Source of the DNA: Candidatus Methanomethylophilus sp. UBA78
GTDB taxonomy: Archaea > Thermoplasmatota > Thermoplasmata > Methanomassiliicoccales > Methanomethylophilaceae
DNA: 46,096 nt
Direction: 5' to 3'
NCBI GenBank assembly: GCA_002503545.1
Contig: DARY01000033.1
Coordinates: forward strand, 49,586 to 95,681
Position numbers and translations under genes: made by a program. Under the pieces are notes generated by a model that made no database searches, was not told the DNA's origin, and saw nothing but the letters and a program-made list of their open reading frames with translations. Below, piece by piece: positions 1 to 7,195 of the stretch (position 1 is its first letter; every line of letters starts with the position of its first letter).

Positions 1-1192
1 TCTTGGTGGGGATGGTGGTGTTCCTCTCGATCAGTCTGGTGGCGACCCCTCCGAGGGTCTCGATGCCGAGGGAGAGGGGGGTGACGTCCAGCAGGAGGAC
101 GTCCTTGACGTCCCCGGAGAGGACCGCTCCCTGGATGGCCGCTCCCATGGAGACGCACTCCATGGGGTCGACCCCGTGCTGGATCTTGGGCCCGACGATG
201 GACTCCACGAAGTTCTGGATGATGGGCATCCTGGTGGGTCCTCCGACCATTATCACCTTGTCGATGCCGTCCGAGCCGAGGCCGGCGTCGGACATGGCCT
301 GCTCGATGGGGCCCCTGCATCTCTCCACGATGGACTCGACGAGCTCCTCGAGCTTGGCGCGGGTCACGTTCTGCACCAGGTGCTTGGGTCCGGATGCGTC
401 GGCGGTGATGAAGGGGAGGTTGATCTCGGTCTGCATGGTGGTGGAGAGCTCGATCTTGGCCTTCTCGGCGGCCTCCCTGACCCTGACCTTGGCGGCGTTG
501 TCCTTGCCGAGGTCTATGCCGGTCTCGTTCTGGAACTGCCTGATCACGTAGTTGGTGAGGGCCTCGTCCATGTCGGACCCTCCGAGCTTGGTGTCTCCGG
601 AGGTCGAGAGGACCTGGAAGACCCCGTCGTCGAAGTCCATTATGGTGACGTCGAGGGTTCCCCCTCCGAGGTCGAACACGAGGATCTTCTGGGACTGTCC
701 CGATTTGTCCAGACCGTAGGCGAGCGCGGCGGCGGTGGGCTCGTTGATGATGCGCACGACGTCGAGTCCCGCGATCTTGCCGGCGTCCTTGGTGGCCTGC
801 CTCTGGTTGTCGTTGAAGTAGGCGGGGACGGTGATGACGGCCTTGTCGATGGTCTCGCCGATGAAGGCCTCCGCATCCTTCTTGATCTTCATCAGGATGT
901 AGGCGGAGATCTGCTGGGGGGTGTACTCTTTCCCGAGGGCGGTGACCTTCTCATTGGATCCCATCTTCCTCTTGACGTTCTTGATGGTTCCGTCGGGGTT
1001 GGTGACGGCCTGCCTCCTGGCGGGTTCGCCGACGAGGAGCTGTCCGTCCTTGGTGAATGCGACGTAGGACGGGAAGGATTTCCCGCCCACGCTGGTACCC
1101 TCTGCGCTGGGGATTATCGTGGGTCTGCCTCCCTCCATGATGGAGGCGGCGGAGTTGCTGGTTCCAAGATCGATTCCGATTATTCTTGACAT
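1..1192 (-). CDS. dnaK: Molecular chaperone DnaK (Hsp70), C-terminal part cut by window edge
   Basis: Hsp70 ATPase that binds exposed hydrophobic segments of client proteins, working with GrpE and DnaJ in the cytoplasm. About 397 residues are visible, essentially the whole nucleotide-binding domain. The phosphate-1 motif IGIDLGTSNSA lies at the N-terminus, AVITVPAYFNDNQRQAT near residue 135, the INEPTAAALAYG motif near 170, the phosphate-2 motif VFDLGGGTLDV near 190, and the adenosine-binding VGGPTRMP motif near 330. It lacks the long insertion of proteobacterial DnaK, as in the Gram-positive/archaeal form. The ATG at 1192 follows an AGGTG ribosome site about 7 nt upstream. It lies 23 nt after grpE, so it is probably the distal gene of the chaperone operon. 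The substrate-binding domain lies outside the window. DnaK in archaea is generally regarded as acquired from bacteria. Confidence 0.97.
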   Translation of the reverse strand, partial: MSRIIGIDLGTSNSAASIMEGGRPTIIPSAEGTSVGGKSFPSYVAFTKDGQLLVGEPARRQAVTNPDGTIKNVKRKMGSNEKVTALGKEYTPQQISAYILMKIKKDAEAFIGETIDKAVITVPAYFNDNQRQATKDAGKIAGLDVVRIINEPTAAALAYGLDKSGQSQKILVFDLGGGTLDVTIMDFDDGVFQVLSTSGDTKLGGSDMDEALTNYVIRQFQNETGIDLGKDNAAKVRVREAAEKAKIELSTTMQTEINLPFITADASGPKHLVQNVTRAKLEELVESIVERCRGPIEQAMSDAGLGSDGIDKVIMVGGPTRMPIIQNFVESIVGPKIQHGVDPMECVSMGAAIQGAVLSGDVKDVLLLDVTPLSLGIETLGGVATRLIERNTTIPTK

Positions 1193-1215
1193 TTCTAACA
1201 CCTTTTGTTCCTTTT

Positions 1216-1803
1216 TTAATCCGTTTTCTCGGGGGCCCCCTCCTCTGCGGCGGGCGCCTCGTCTTTTTTCTTGGTTACTCTCACCTTGGCGTAACGGAGG
1301 ACCTTGCCGTTCATCATGTACCCTTTCTGGTACACCTCGGCCACCTTGTCGTCCTCCTCGCCCTCCGAGACCATCAGGGCCTCGTGCAGGTTTGGATCGA
1401 ACTTGCCGTCCGTGGGTATCTCCCTGAGGCCCTGTGCCTCGAGGACCTTCATCAGGTTGCCCCTGACGGCCCTAACTCCCGTGGTCAGCGCATCCTCCTC
1501 CCTGGCCGAGCCGAGCGCCCTCTCCAGGTCGTCGGCCACGTTCAGGAGCTCGGATACCAGATCCTTAGTCGCGTACCTCCTGTATTCCTCTGATTCCCTT
1601 TCCGTCCTCTTGCGATAGTTCTCGAAGTCCGCCTGCAGACGCCTGGCCATGTCGAGCAATCTGGCCGAGTTCTCCTTCTCTTCCTCGAGACGGGCTCTGA
1701 GCTCCTCGGCCTCCTTCTTCTGGCCTCTGCTCTCCTTCGCCGTCTCTTTCACCTCCTTCTGCTCGGGGGCTTTCTCGTCTTTCTGTTCAGACTTACCAGT
1801 CAT
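1216..1803 (-). CDS. grpE: Nucleotide exchange factor GrpE
   Basis: Releases ADP from DnaK. The 195-residue product has a charged, low-complexity N-terminus (Lys/Glu-rich, about 1-50), then a long coiled coil (about 45-110) containing the family signature LQADFENYRKR. The C-terminal beta-domain carries NLMKVLEAQGL and the conserved FDPNLHEALM segment. I chose the ATG at 1803 because GAGGT sits 8 nt upstream; an in-frame ATG at 1821 would add six residues but has no ribosome site. It lies between the thermosome gene and dnaK on the same strand, which fits co-expression as a chaperone set. Stop codon TAA. Confidence 0.96.
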   Translation of the reverse strand: MTGKSEQKDEKAPEQKEVKETAKESRGQKKEAEELRARLEEEKENSARLLDMARRLQADFENYRKRTERESEEYRRYATKDLVSELLNVADDLERALGSAREEDALTTGVRAVRGNLMKVLEAQGLREIPTDGKFDPNLHEALMVSEGEEDDKVAEVYQKGYMMNGKVLRYAKVRVTKKKDEAPAAEEGAPEKTD

Positions 1804-1837
1804 CGGGTGAACCTCTTGCATGAACTATTTGTTGGGT

Positions 1838-1857
1838 GAGGGGGCCTGAGCCCCCTC
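1838..1857 (-). terminator. GC hairpin between thermosome gene and grpE
   Basis: Perfect 8-bp stem (GAGGGGGC / GCCCCCTC) with a CTGA loop, 20 nt beyond the thermosome stop. No U-run follows on the minus strand, so it could be a partial terminator or an mRNA 3'-end stabiliser separating a highly expressed thermosome message from grpE-dnaK. Confidence 0.55.
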
Positions 1858-1877
1858 TTTGTAAGGTTTTAGAAGGC

Positions 1878-3509
1878 TTAGTCGTCCATTCCGCCCATTC
1901 CGGGAGCTCCGCCCGCAGGGGCGGCGGGAGCGGACTTGGAGGCGATGACGTCGTCAATCCTGAGGATCATGACGGCTGCGTCGGTGGCCGAGCTGATCGC
2001 CTGCTTACCGATCCTGATGGGCTCGATGACGTTGAGGGCCATCATATCCTCGACCTTTCCGGAGAAGGGGTTGATTCCCGCGTACTTGTTGCCCGACTTG
2101 TGCTGCTTCCTCATCTCGATGACCATGTTGATGGGGTCGAGACCGGCGTTCTCGGCGAGGGTGGTGGGGATGATCTCCATGGCGGAGGCGAAGGCCTCGA
2201 TGGCGATCTGCTCCCTTCCTCCGACGGAGGCCGCGTAGTCGCGGACGCCCATGGCGATCTCCATGGCGGTGGATCCGCCGCCGGTGACGATCATTCCGTC
2301 CTCGATGGACACCTTGACGACGGACCATGCGTCGACCAGGGACCTCTCGACCTCGTCTGCGACGTGGTTGGTTCCTCCCCTGACGAGTATGGAGACGGTC
2401 TTGGGGTCCTTGCATCCGGTGACGAAGGTCATCTGCTCGTCCCCGACGAACCTGAGCTCGACGCTCTTGGCGGATCCGAGGTCCTCGGCGTTCAGCTCGC
2501 TGATCTTGCTGACGATGGATGCGTTGGTGGATTTTCCGAGCCTCTCCATGTCGGACTTCTTGACGCGGCGGCAGGCGTAGATGCCCTCCTTGGCGAAGAA
2601 GTGCTGCGCGAGGTCGTCGATTCCCTTCTGGCAGAAGACGACGTTGGCTCCGGCGTTCTTGACGGCCATGACCATGTTCCTGAGGGTCTTCTCCTCCTCG
2701 GCGATGAACTTGCTGAGCATCTCGGGGTCGGTGATCTGGATCTTGGCGTCGATCTCGGGCTTCTTGACCTCGAAGGCAGCGTCGATGAGGGCGATCTTGG
2801 CGTCCTTGACGAGCTTGGGCATGGTGGGGGAGACGGGCTCCTTGTCGATGATGAGTCCTTTCACGAGCTCGGACTCCTCCATGTTGGCTCCGGCCTTCTT
2901 GACGGTCTGGATGTTCTTGAGGTCGGCGGAGTACTTGCCGTCCTCGTCCTTGTCGAGGATGGTCTTGACGGCGTCCACCACCATCTTGGCGAAGAACTGC
3001 TTCGAGGCGTTGACCTGCTTGCTGATCATGGAGGTCTCCGCGATCTGGAGGAGGAGTCCCTCGTCCTGCAGGGAGACCTTCCTGGAGACGGCTTTCAGGA
3101 TCTCCTGCGCCTTCTCGTTGGCCATCCTGTATCCCGTTGCGATGATCGTGGGGTGGACGTTGGAGTCGATGAGGTCGAGGGATTTCTTGAGGAGCTCCCC
3201 GGCGATGATGACGGAGGTGGTGGTTCCGTCTCCGACCTCCTGGTCCTGGGTCTTTGCGACCTCAACGAGCATCTTGGCCGCGGGGTGCTGTACGTCCATC
3301 TCCTTGAGGATGGTCACACCGTCGTTGGTGATGACGACGTCCCCGATGGAGTCGACGAGCATCTTGTCCATTCCCCTGGGTCCGAGGCTGCTCCTTACGG
3401 CGTCGGCGATGGCCCTTGCCGCGCTGATGTTGTTGAACTGAGCATCCTTTCCTTTGTCTCTTTTAGTGCCTTCCCTGAGGATCAGCACAGGTGCGTTACC
3501 CATTCCCAT
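1878..3509 (-). CDS. thsA: Thermosome subunit (group II chaperonin)
   Basis: ATP-driven cytosolic chaperonin of the CCT/TRiC family that folds proteins inside a double ring with a built-in lid. The 543-residue length is normal. Visible motifs: N-terminal LGPRGMDKMLVDSIGD and the ATP-site segment VITNDGVTILKEMDVQHPAA (about 38-80), the catalytic GDGTTTSVIIAGELL (about 93-107), and near residue 400 the GGGSTAMEIA segment. The C-terminus ends in the Gly/Met-rich tail GGAPGMGGMDD typical of archaeal thermosomes, which lines the cavity floor. The start ATG at 3509 follows GGAGA at a usual distance, and a TATA box lies about 70 nt upstream. It heads a minus-strand chaperone cluster with grpE and dnaK. 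Only one thermosome gene is in the window; paralogues elsewhere cannot be excluded. Confidence 0.98.
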   Translation of the reverse strand: MGMGNAPVLILREGTKRDKGKDAQFNNISAARAIADAVRSSLGPRGMDKMLVDSIGDVVITNDGVTILKEMDVQHPAAKMLVEVAKTQDQEVGDGTTTSVIIAGELLKKSLDLIDSNVHPTIIATGYRMANEKAQEILKAVSRKVSLQDEGLLLQIAETSMISKQVNASKQFFAKMVVDAVKTILDKDEDGKYSADLKNIQTVKKAGANMEESELVKGLIIDKEPVSPTMPKLVKDAKIALIDAAFEVKKPEIDAKIQITDPEMLSKFIAEEEKTLRNMVMAVKNAGANVVFCQKGIDDLAQHFFAKEGIYACRRVKKSDMERLGKSTNASIVSKISELNAEDLGSAKSVELRFVGDEQMTFVTGCKDPKTVSILVRGGTNHVADEVERSLVDAWSVVKVSIEDGMIVTGGGSTAMEIAMGVRDYAASVGGREQIAIEAFASAMEIIPTTLAENAGLDPINMVIEMRKQHKSGNKYAGINPFSGKVEDMMALNVIEPIRIGKQAISSATDAAVMILRIDDVIASKSAPAAPAGGAPGMGGMDD

Positions 3510-3574
3510 AATTATTTCTCCGATTGCTATCCGTCGTATCCGGCGGACTATGATACCGTGATTGTTAGTTCTTC

Positions 3575-3581
3575 TATATAA
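3575..3581 (-). promoter_or_regulatory. TATA box of the thermosome gene
   Basis: Minus-strand TTATATA preceded by a purine-rich stretch (AAAATGG) that can act as BRE. Start of transcription is expected near 3552, giving a leader of about 40 nt before the ATG. Confidence 0.6.
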
Positions 3582-3734
3582 CCATTTTCAAGGTAGACAA
3601 CTGGTGGTTGACTACATGATGGATGGGTTAAAAATATCGTCTGGCTATTAGGAGTTATACTGTTTTTTGATTATTGGTTCTACATATTCCGAGTATTGAT
3701 AATATTTCCATATTTTATCCCTTGATGGAAAATA

Positions 3735-3757
3735 CGCCGGACATCCGCGCCGGCGGA
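3735..3757 (+). promoter_or_regulatory. Alternative hairpins in the leader of the SMR pair
   Basis: Two mutually exclusive stems: CGCCGG (3735-3740) with CCGGCG (3750-3755), or TCCGC (3744-3748) with GCGGA (3753-3757). They lie 50-70 nt before the SMR start and downstream of an AT-rich promoter candidate (TATTTTATC near 3714). The position suggests leader-based control, but no known riboswitch consensus is recognisable. Confidence 0.25.
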
Positions 3758-3817
3758 TATGTTCGCAGTCCCATTGATAACATACGATGCGATGAACAGG
3801 GCCCCATGGAAGAGCTA

Positions 3818-4162
3818 ATGGCATGGTTGGTCCTTATCGCCGCCAGCTGCATAGAGCCCATATGGGTCACCTGTCTGGACAAATCCGAGAACTTCAAACA
3901 CAAGGGATGGGGGATCGCCGCCGTCGTCCTCGTTCTCCTGTGCCTGTACCTGCTCGCATACGCGGTCGGCATGAAGGACGCCCACGGGGAGAACTACATC
4001 GGGCCGGGGGTGGCGTACGCGGTGCTGGCGGGCATAGGCGCCACCGGCATAGTGGCCGTGGGCCGCGTGATGTACAAGGAGAAACTCACCCCGAGGAGGA
4101 TCTTCTTCGTATCGCTCATCGTCATCGGCATAATCGGCACCAGACTCGCGGGAGGGCTCTGA
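3818..4162 (+). CDS. SMR-family transporter subunit 1 (Gdx/SugE-like)
   Basis: Four-helix small multidrug resistance protein of the inner membrane, 114 residues, acting as a dimer that exchanges protons for a small cation. The N-terminus MAWLVLIAASCIEPIW aligns with the SugE/Gdx start (helix 1 with the essential Glu, here the Glu of CIEP). A second signature, GVAYAVLAGIGATG, marks helix 3. In SugE/Gdx the residue after YAV is normally Trp; here it is Leu. I chose the ATG at 3818 because it gives the canonical MAW start; ATGs at 3806 and 3674 are in frame but add residues unlike the family. It stops 1 nt before the second SMR gene, which implies a heterodimeric pair. Guanidinium export is a family-based guess; substrate cannot be read from sequence. 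Confidence 0.88.
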   Translation: MAWLVLIAASCIEPIWVTCLDKSENFKHKGWGIAAVVLVLLCLYLLAYAVGMKDAHGENYIGPGVAYAVLAGIGATGIVAVGRVMYKEKLTPRRIFFVSLIVIGIIGTRLAGGL

Positions 4163-4163
4163 G

Positions 4164-4541
4164 ATGGGATCCACGGAAAGAAGGAACGAACTGACGGTCG
4201 CCTGGATAGTCCTGATACTCGGAGGGGTGTTCCAGATCGGCTGGTCGATAGGGGTCGACTACACGGAGAAGTTCACCGTGTGGACCTGGGACATCGTCAC
4301 CATCGTGTTCCTGGGGCTCAGCATGGTCTGCATGGAATGGCCGATGAGGCACGGCATAGCCTTCACCACCGCCTACGCGGTATGGATCGGCGTCGGCGTC
4401 AGCCTCACGGTCGTCGTGTCGGCGATACTGGGTCTCGACGACTTCAACTGGGTCATGGCCCTGTTCCTGATCGTCGTCATCGCCGGCGTGGTGGGCCTCA
4501 AAGCGACCCCGGTGGAGTACATCGGGGACGGGGAGAAGTGA
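4164..4541 (+). CDS. SMR-family transporter subunit 2, helix-1 Glu replaced by Gln
   Basis: Second small multidrug resistance subunit, 125 residues with four predicted helices and about ten extra hydrophilic residues at the N-terminus. Helix 1 reads VAWIVLILGGVFQIGWSIG: the invariant proton/substrate-binding Glu of the family is Gln here. Helix 3 keeps the TAYAVWIGVG signature including the Trp that subunit 1 has lost. The start ATG at 4164 nearly abuts the stop of subunit 1, so the two are co-translated and probably form an obligate heterodimer with a single titratable Glu. It is convergent with glnN. Confidence 0.88.
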   Translation: MGSTERRNELTVAWIVLILGGVFQIGWSIGVDYTEKFTVWTWDIVTIVFLGLSMVCMEWPMRHGIAFTTAYAVWIGVGVSLTVVVSAILGLDDFNWVMALFLIVVIAGVVGLKATPVEYIGDGEK

Positions 4542-4572
4542 ACGGCGGCCCGTCCCGGCAAAGACCCAGCGT

Positions 4573-4607
4573 CCCCCGGTCCGCATACACGGCGGCGGAA
4601 CCGGGGG
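4573..4607. terminator. First of two hairpins between SMR pair and glnN
   Basis: Inverted repeat CCCCCGGT / ACCGGGGG continued by CCGC / GCGG with one bulged A, loop about 10 nt. It sits between two convergent genes and could end both transcripts. Confidence 0.55.
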
Positions 4608-4617
4608 TCCGGCGGGA

Positions 4618-4650
4618 CCGTTCCGCACGGGAAGCATCCGTACGGAACGG
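4618..4650. terminator. Second hairpin between SMR pair and glnN
   Basis: CCGTTCCG (4618-4625) pairs with CGGAACGG (4643-4650); an inner ACGG / CCGT pair follows a one-base mismatch, leaving a GAAGCAT loop. Together with the preceding hairpin it forms a tandem bidirectional terminator. Confidence 0.55.
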
Positions 4651-4672
4651 AAAGGGTTTCGGCAGGATGCCC

Positions 4673-6856
4673 TCAGTGGATGAACAGCAGCTCCCTGTAC
4701 TTGGGCAGGGGCCACATCTGGTCGTCGACCATCATCTCGAGCGAGTCCACGTGCTTCCTGATCTCCTCGATCATGGGGGCCATCTTGTCGTGGTAGACGA
4801 GGGCGGCGGAGCGTCCCTCCTCCTCTTCGGAGAGCTTGGCCTCTAGGACGTCGAGCGAATCCACCAGGCTCTCCGCGGCGGAGATGTCGTCGGAGATGCA
4901 CTTTATGAGGTCCATCTGGGATGCGGCCATCTTCCTGAAGTCCTTGTCCCCGTAGATGTCCTTGAGGTTCCTGACGTTCTCGAGGAGGATGTTCTGGTAC
5001 CTTATCGCCACCGGGATGATGTGGTTCGTGGTCAGGTCGCTGAGGACCTTGCCCTCGATCGCCATCTTCTTGCAGTAGATCTCCCAGTACACCTCCTTCC
5101 TGGAATCGAGCTCCACCTCCGTCATCACGTTCGTCTCCGCGAAGACCTTCACGGTCTGTTCGGAGGTGAAGGCGTCGTAGATCAGGGGGACCGAGGTCTC
5201 GCAGTCGAGGCCGCGCCTCTTCGCCTCGGCCTTCCACTCGTCGGAGTACCCGTTCCCGTCGAAGCAGACATTCTGGCAGGCCCTGAAGGTCTCGCGGGTC
5301 TCGTCGAGGACCGCCTGCATGACGGGGACCCCCGCCTTGATCTTCTTGTCGACGGCCTTCTTGAACTGAGCCAGCTGGTACGCGAGGATGGTGTTGAGCA
5401 CCGTTATGGGCCCGGAGCAGTTCGCACTGGAACCGACGGCCCTGAACTCGAACCTGTTGCCGGTGAAGGCGAAGGGGGAGGTCCTGTTCCTGTCGGTGTT
5501 GTCGACCAGGAGCTCGGGGATCTGCGGGATGCCGAGGCTGTACCCCTTCTTGCCGGAGATCTTCACCATGTCCTTGCTCGCGAGGAGCTGGGCGAAGGCG
5601 TCGCTGACCTGTTTGCCGAGGAAGGACGAGATGATCGCGGGCGGGGCCTCGTTGGCGCCGAGCCTGTGTATGTTGGTCGCGTTCAGCACCGTGGCCTTGA
5701 GCAGGGAGTTGTTGTCGTAGGCCGCCTTCAGGGTGTTCGCCATGAAGCAGAGGAAGCGGAGGTTCTCCTCGTCGGTCTTCCCGGGGGACATCAGACCGAT
5801 GCCGCTCTCGGTCCCGAGGGACCAGTTGCAGTGCTTTCCGGAGCCGTTTATCCCGGCGAAGGGCTTCTCGTGGAGGAGGACCTCGAACCCGTGCTTCCCG
5901 GCCACGGACTTCATGATCGCCATGAGCAGGAGGTTGTGGTCGATGGCGAGGTTGGACGTCTCGTACACGGGGGCGATCTCGAACTGGTTGGGGGCGACCT
6001 CGTTGTGCCTGGTCTTCAGCGGGATCCCGAGCTTGTAGGCCTCGAACTCGAGGTCCCTCATGAACTCGAGGACGCGGGGCGGGATGGCGGCGAAGTAATG
6101 GTCGTCCAGCTGCTGGTTCCTCGCACTGTCGTGGCCGATGAGGGTGCGGTCGGTCATCACCAGGTCGGGACGCTGCATGTAGAGGTCCTTGTCGACGAGG
6201 AAGTACTCCTGCTCCCACCCGAGGTAGGAGTGGACGACCTCGTTCCCCTCCCCGAAGTACTCCAGGACGTCCCTGGCCGCCTTGGTCACGGCGGAGTCGG
6301 ACTTCAGCAGGGGGGTCTTGTAGTCCAGCGCCTCCCCCGTGTAGGACACGAACACCGTGGGCACGCACAGGGTGTCGCCTATGACGAAGGCGGGCGACGA
6401 GGGGTCCCAGGCGGTGTACCCCCTGGCCTCGAACGTGTTCCTGAGCCCTCCGTTGGGGAAGGAGGACGCGTCCGGCTCCTGCTGGAAGAGGAGCTTGCCC
6501 TCGAACTTCTCGAGGGACTCGCCGTGGTCGCGGGGGTTGGCGAACGAATCGTGCTTTTCGGCGGTGCCTCCCGTCAGGGGCTGGAACCAGTGCGTGTAGT
6601 GGGTCGCCCCGAGATCCATGGCCCACCTTTTCATCCCCTCGGCGACGTGGTTGGCGACGTTCTTATCGAGCGTCGCACCTCTCTCGACGGTCTCGTAGAT
6701 GGTCTTCCTGGTCTCCTCCGAGAGGTACCTCCTCATGGCCGCCCTGTTGAAGACGTTGCGTCCGTAATAGGAAGAGGTCTCCTTCTCCGGGGCTACCGCG
6801 ACAACGGGCTCTTTCGCGTTGGCGTGGTCGACTGCGGTGAACCTGAAATTCTGCAT
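4673..6856 (-). CDS. glnN: Glutamine synthetase type III
   Basis: Makes glutamine from glutamate, ammonia and ATP. At 727 residues it has the size of GSIII, far longer than GSI (about 450). GSIII features: the N-terminal FNRAAMRRYLSEETRK segment, GATHYTHWFQPLTGGTAEKHD (about 85-105), the catalytic-core KTRHNEVAPNQFEIAP, the HEKPFAGINGSGKHCNWS motif with metal/glutamate ligands (about residue 325), and NRTSPFAFTGNRFEFRAVGS. A TATA element at 6881-6887 places the transcript start within a few nt of the ATG, so the mRNA is probably leaderless. GSIII is best known from Bacteroidetes, cyanobacteria and some archaea. It is divergent from the five-gene SPFH operon across an AT-rich region with dyad symmetry, which may be the nitrogen-control site. 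Confidence 0.97.
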   Translation of the reverse strand: MQNFRFTAVDHANAKEPVVAVAPEKETSSYYGRNVFNRAAMRRYLSEETRKTIYETVERGATLDKNVANHVAEGMKRWAMDLGATHYTHWFQPLTGGTAEKHDSFANPRDHGESLEKFEGKLLFQQEPDASSFPNGGLRNTFEARGYTAWDPSSPAFVIGDTLCVPTVFVSYTGEALDYKTPLLKSDSAVTKAARDVLEYFGEGNEVVHSYLGWEQEYFLVDKDLYMQRPDLVMTDRTLIGHDSARNQQLDDHYFAAIPPRVLEFMRDLEFEAYKLGIPLKTRHNEVAPNQFEIAPVYETSNLAIDHNLLLMAIMKSVAGKHGFEVLLHEKPFAGINGSGKHCNWSLGTESGIGLMSPGKTDEENLRFLCFMANTLKAAYDNNSLLKATVLNATNIHRLGANEAPPAIISSFLGKQVSDAFAQLLASKDMVKISGKKGYSLGIPQIPELLVDNTDRNRTSPFAFTGNRFEFRAVGSSANCSGPITVLNTILAYQLAQFKKAVDKKIKAGVPVMQAVLDETRETFRACQNVCFDGNGYSDEWKAEAKRRGLDCETSVPLIYDAFTSEQTVKVFAETNVMTEVELDSRKEVYWEIYCKKMAIEGKVLSDLTTNHIIPVAIRYQNILLENVRNLKDIYGDKDFRKMAASQMDLIKCISDDISAAESLVDSLDVLEAKLSEEEEGRSAALVYHDKMAPMIEEIRKHVDSLEMMVDDQMWPLPKYRELLFIH

Positions 6857-6880
6857 GTTTGCATGTTAGACCAAATCCGT

Positions 6881-6887
6881 TAATATA
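6881..6887 (-). promoter_or_regulatory. TATA box of glnN
   Basis: TATATTA on the minus strand, centred about 28 nt before the glnN ATG, which predicts a leaderless or near-leaderless transcript. Confidence 0.55.
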
Positions 6888-6955
6888 TCTTCCTATCCGA
6901 CAGGGCATATTGATAGTAAAACAATGTAAAACTGTTATTTTAAATCCGTAATCTC

Positions 6956-6985
6956 TATTTTATTAGATATTTGTCTAATAAAATA
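6956..6985. promoter_or_regulatory. Perfect 12-bp inverted repeat in the glnN upstream region
   Basis: TATTTTATTAGA (6956-6967) and TCTAATAAAATA (6974-6985) are exact reverse complements around a 6-nt spacer. The 339-nt gap between glnN and the next operon is strikingly AT-rich for this GC-rich genome. It lies about 75 bp upstream of the glnN TATA box, a plausible regulator-binding site. A second, weaker dyad GTTAAT (7001-7006) / ATTAAC (7021-7026) follows. The NrpR consensus of other methanogens is not seen. Confidence 0.45.
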
Positions 6986-7126
6986 TGTTTTAAAATATTT
7001 GTTAATAATCATATGTTTTGATTAACACGACTAAATCAAAAACGACCCCGCCATGACGCTGAAACACGGGCCGCACGGCGGGAAACCCCGCGGAACGACG
7101 CCCCTGCGTATGCGAACATTACATGC

Positions 7127-7140
7127 TGCAATAACTTGCA
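7127..7140 (+). promoter_or_regulatory. Palindromic operator candidate before the SPFH operon
   Basis: TGCAATAACTTGCA is a 5+4+5 dyad that ends just before the TATA-like TTCTAAATAC (7144-7153), which would start transcription near 7174, about 20 nt before the ATG at 7196. A site abutting the TATA/BRE would suit repression. Confidence 0.35.
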
Positions 7141-7195
7141 TGTTTCTAAATACTGATTTGCAATATGATATAGCGACCATAAGAGAGGGTGCGAC

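Noticed and set aside
3600..3805. Guanidine riboswitch before the SMR pair
   Set aside because: No ACGR hairpin loops of class II and no recognisable class I or III core; only simple GC stems.
4122..6626. 834-codon open frame antisense-offset to glnN
   Set aside because: It is a shadow of glnN and the SMR region: Arg/Gly/Pro-rich, no motif, while the glnN frame is a full GSIII protein. Such long false frames are common here because of the high GC.
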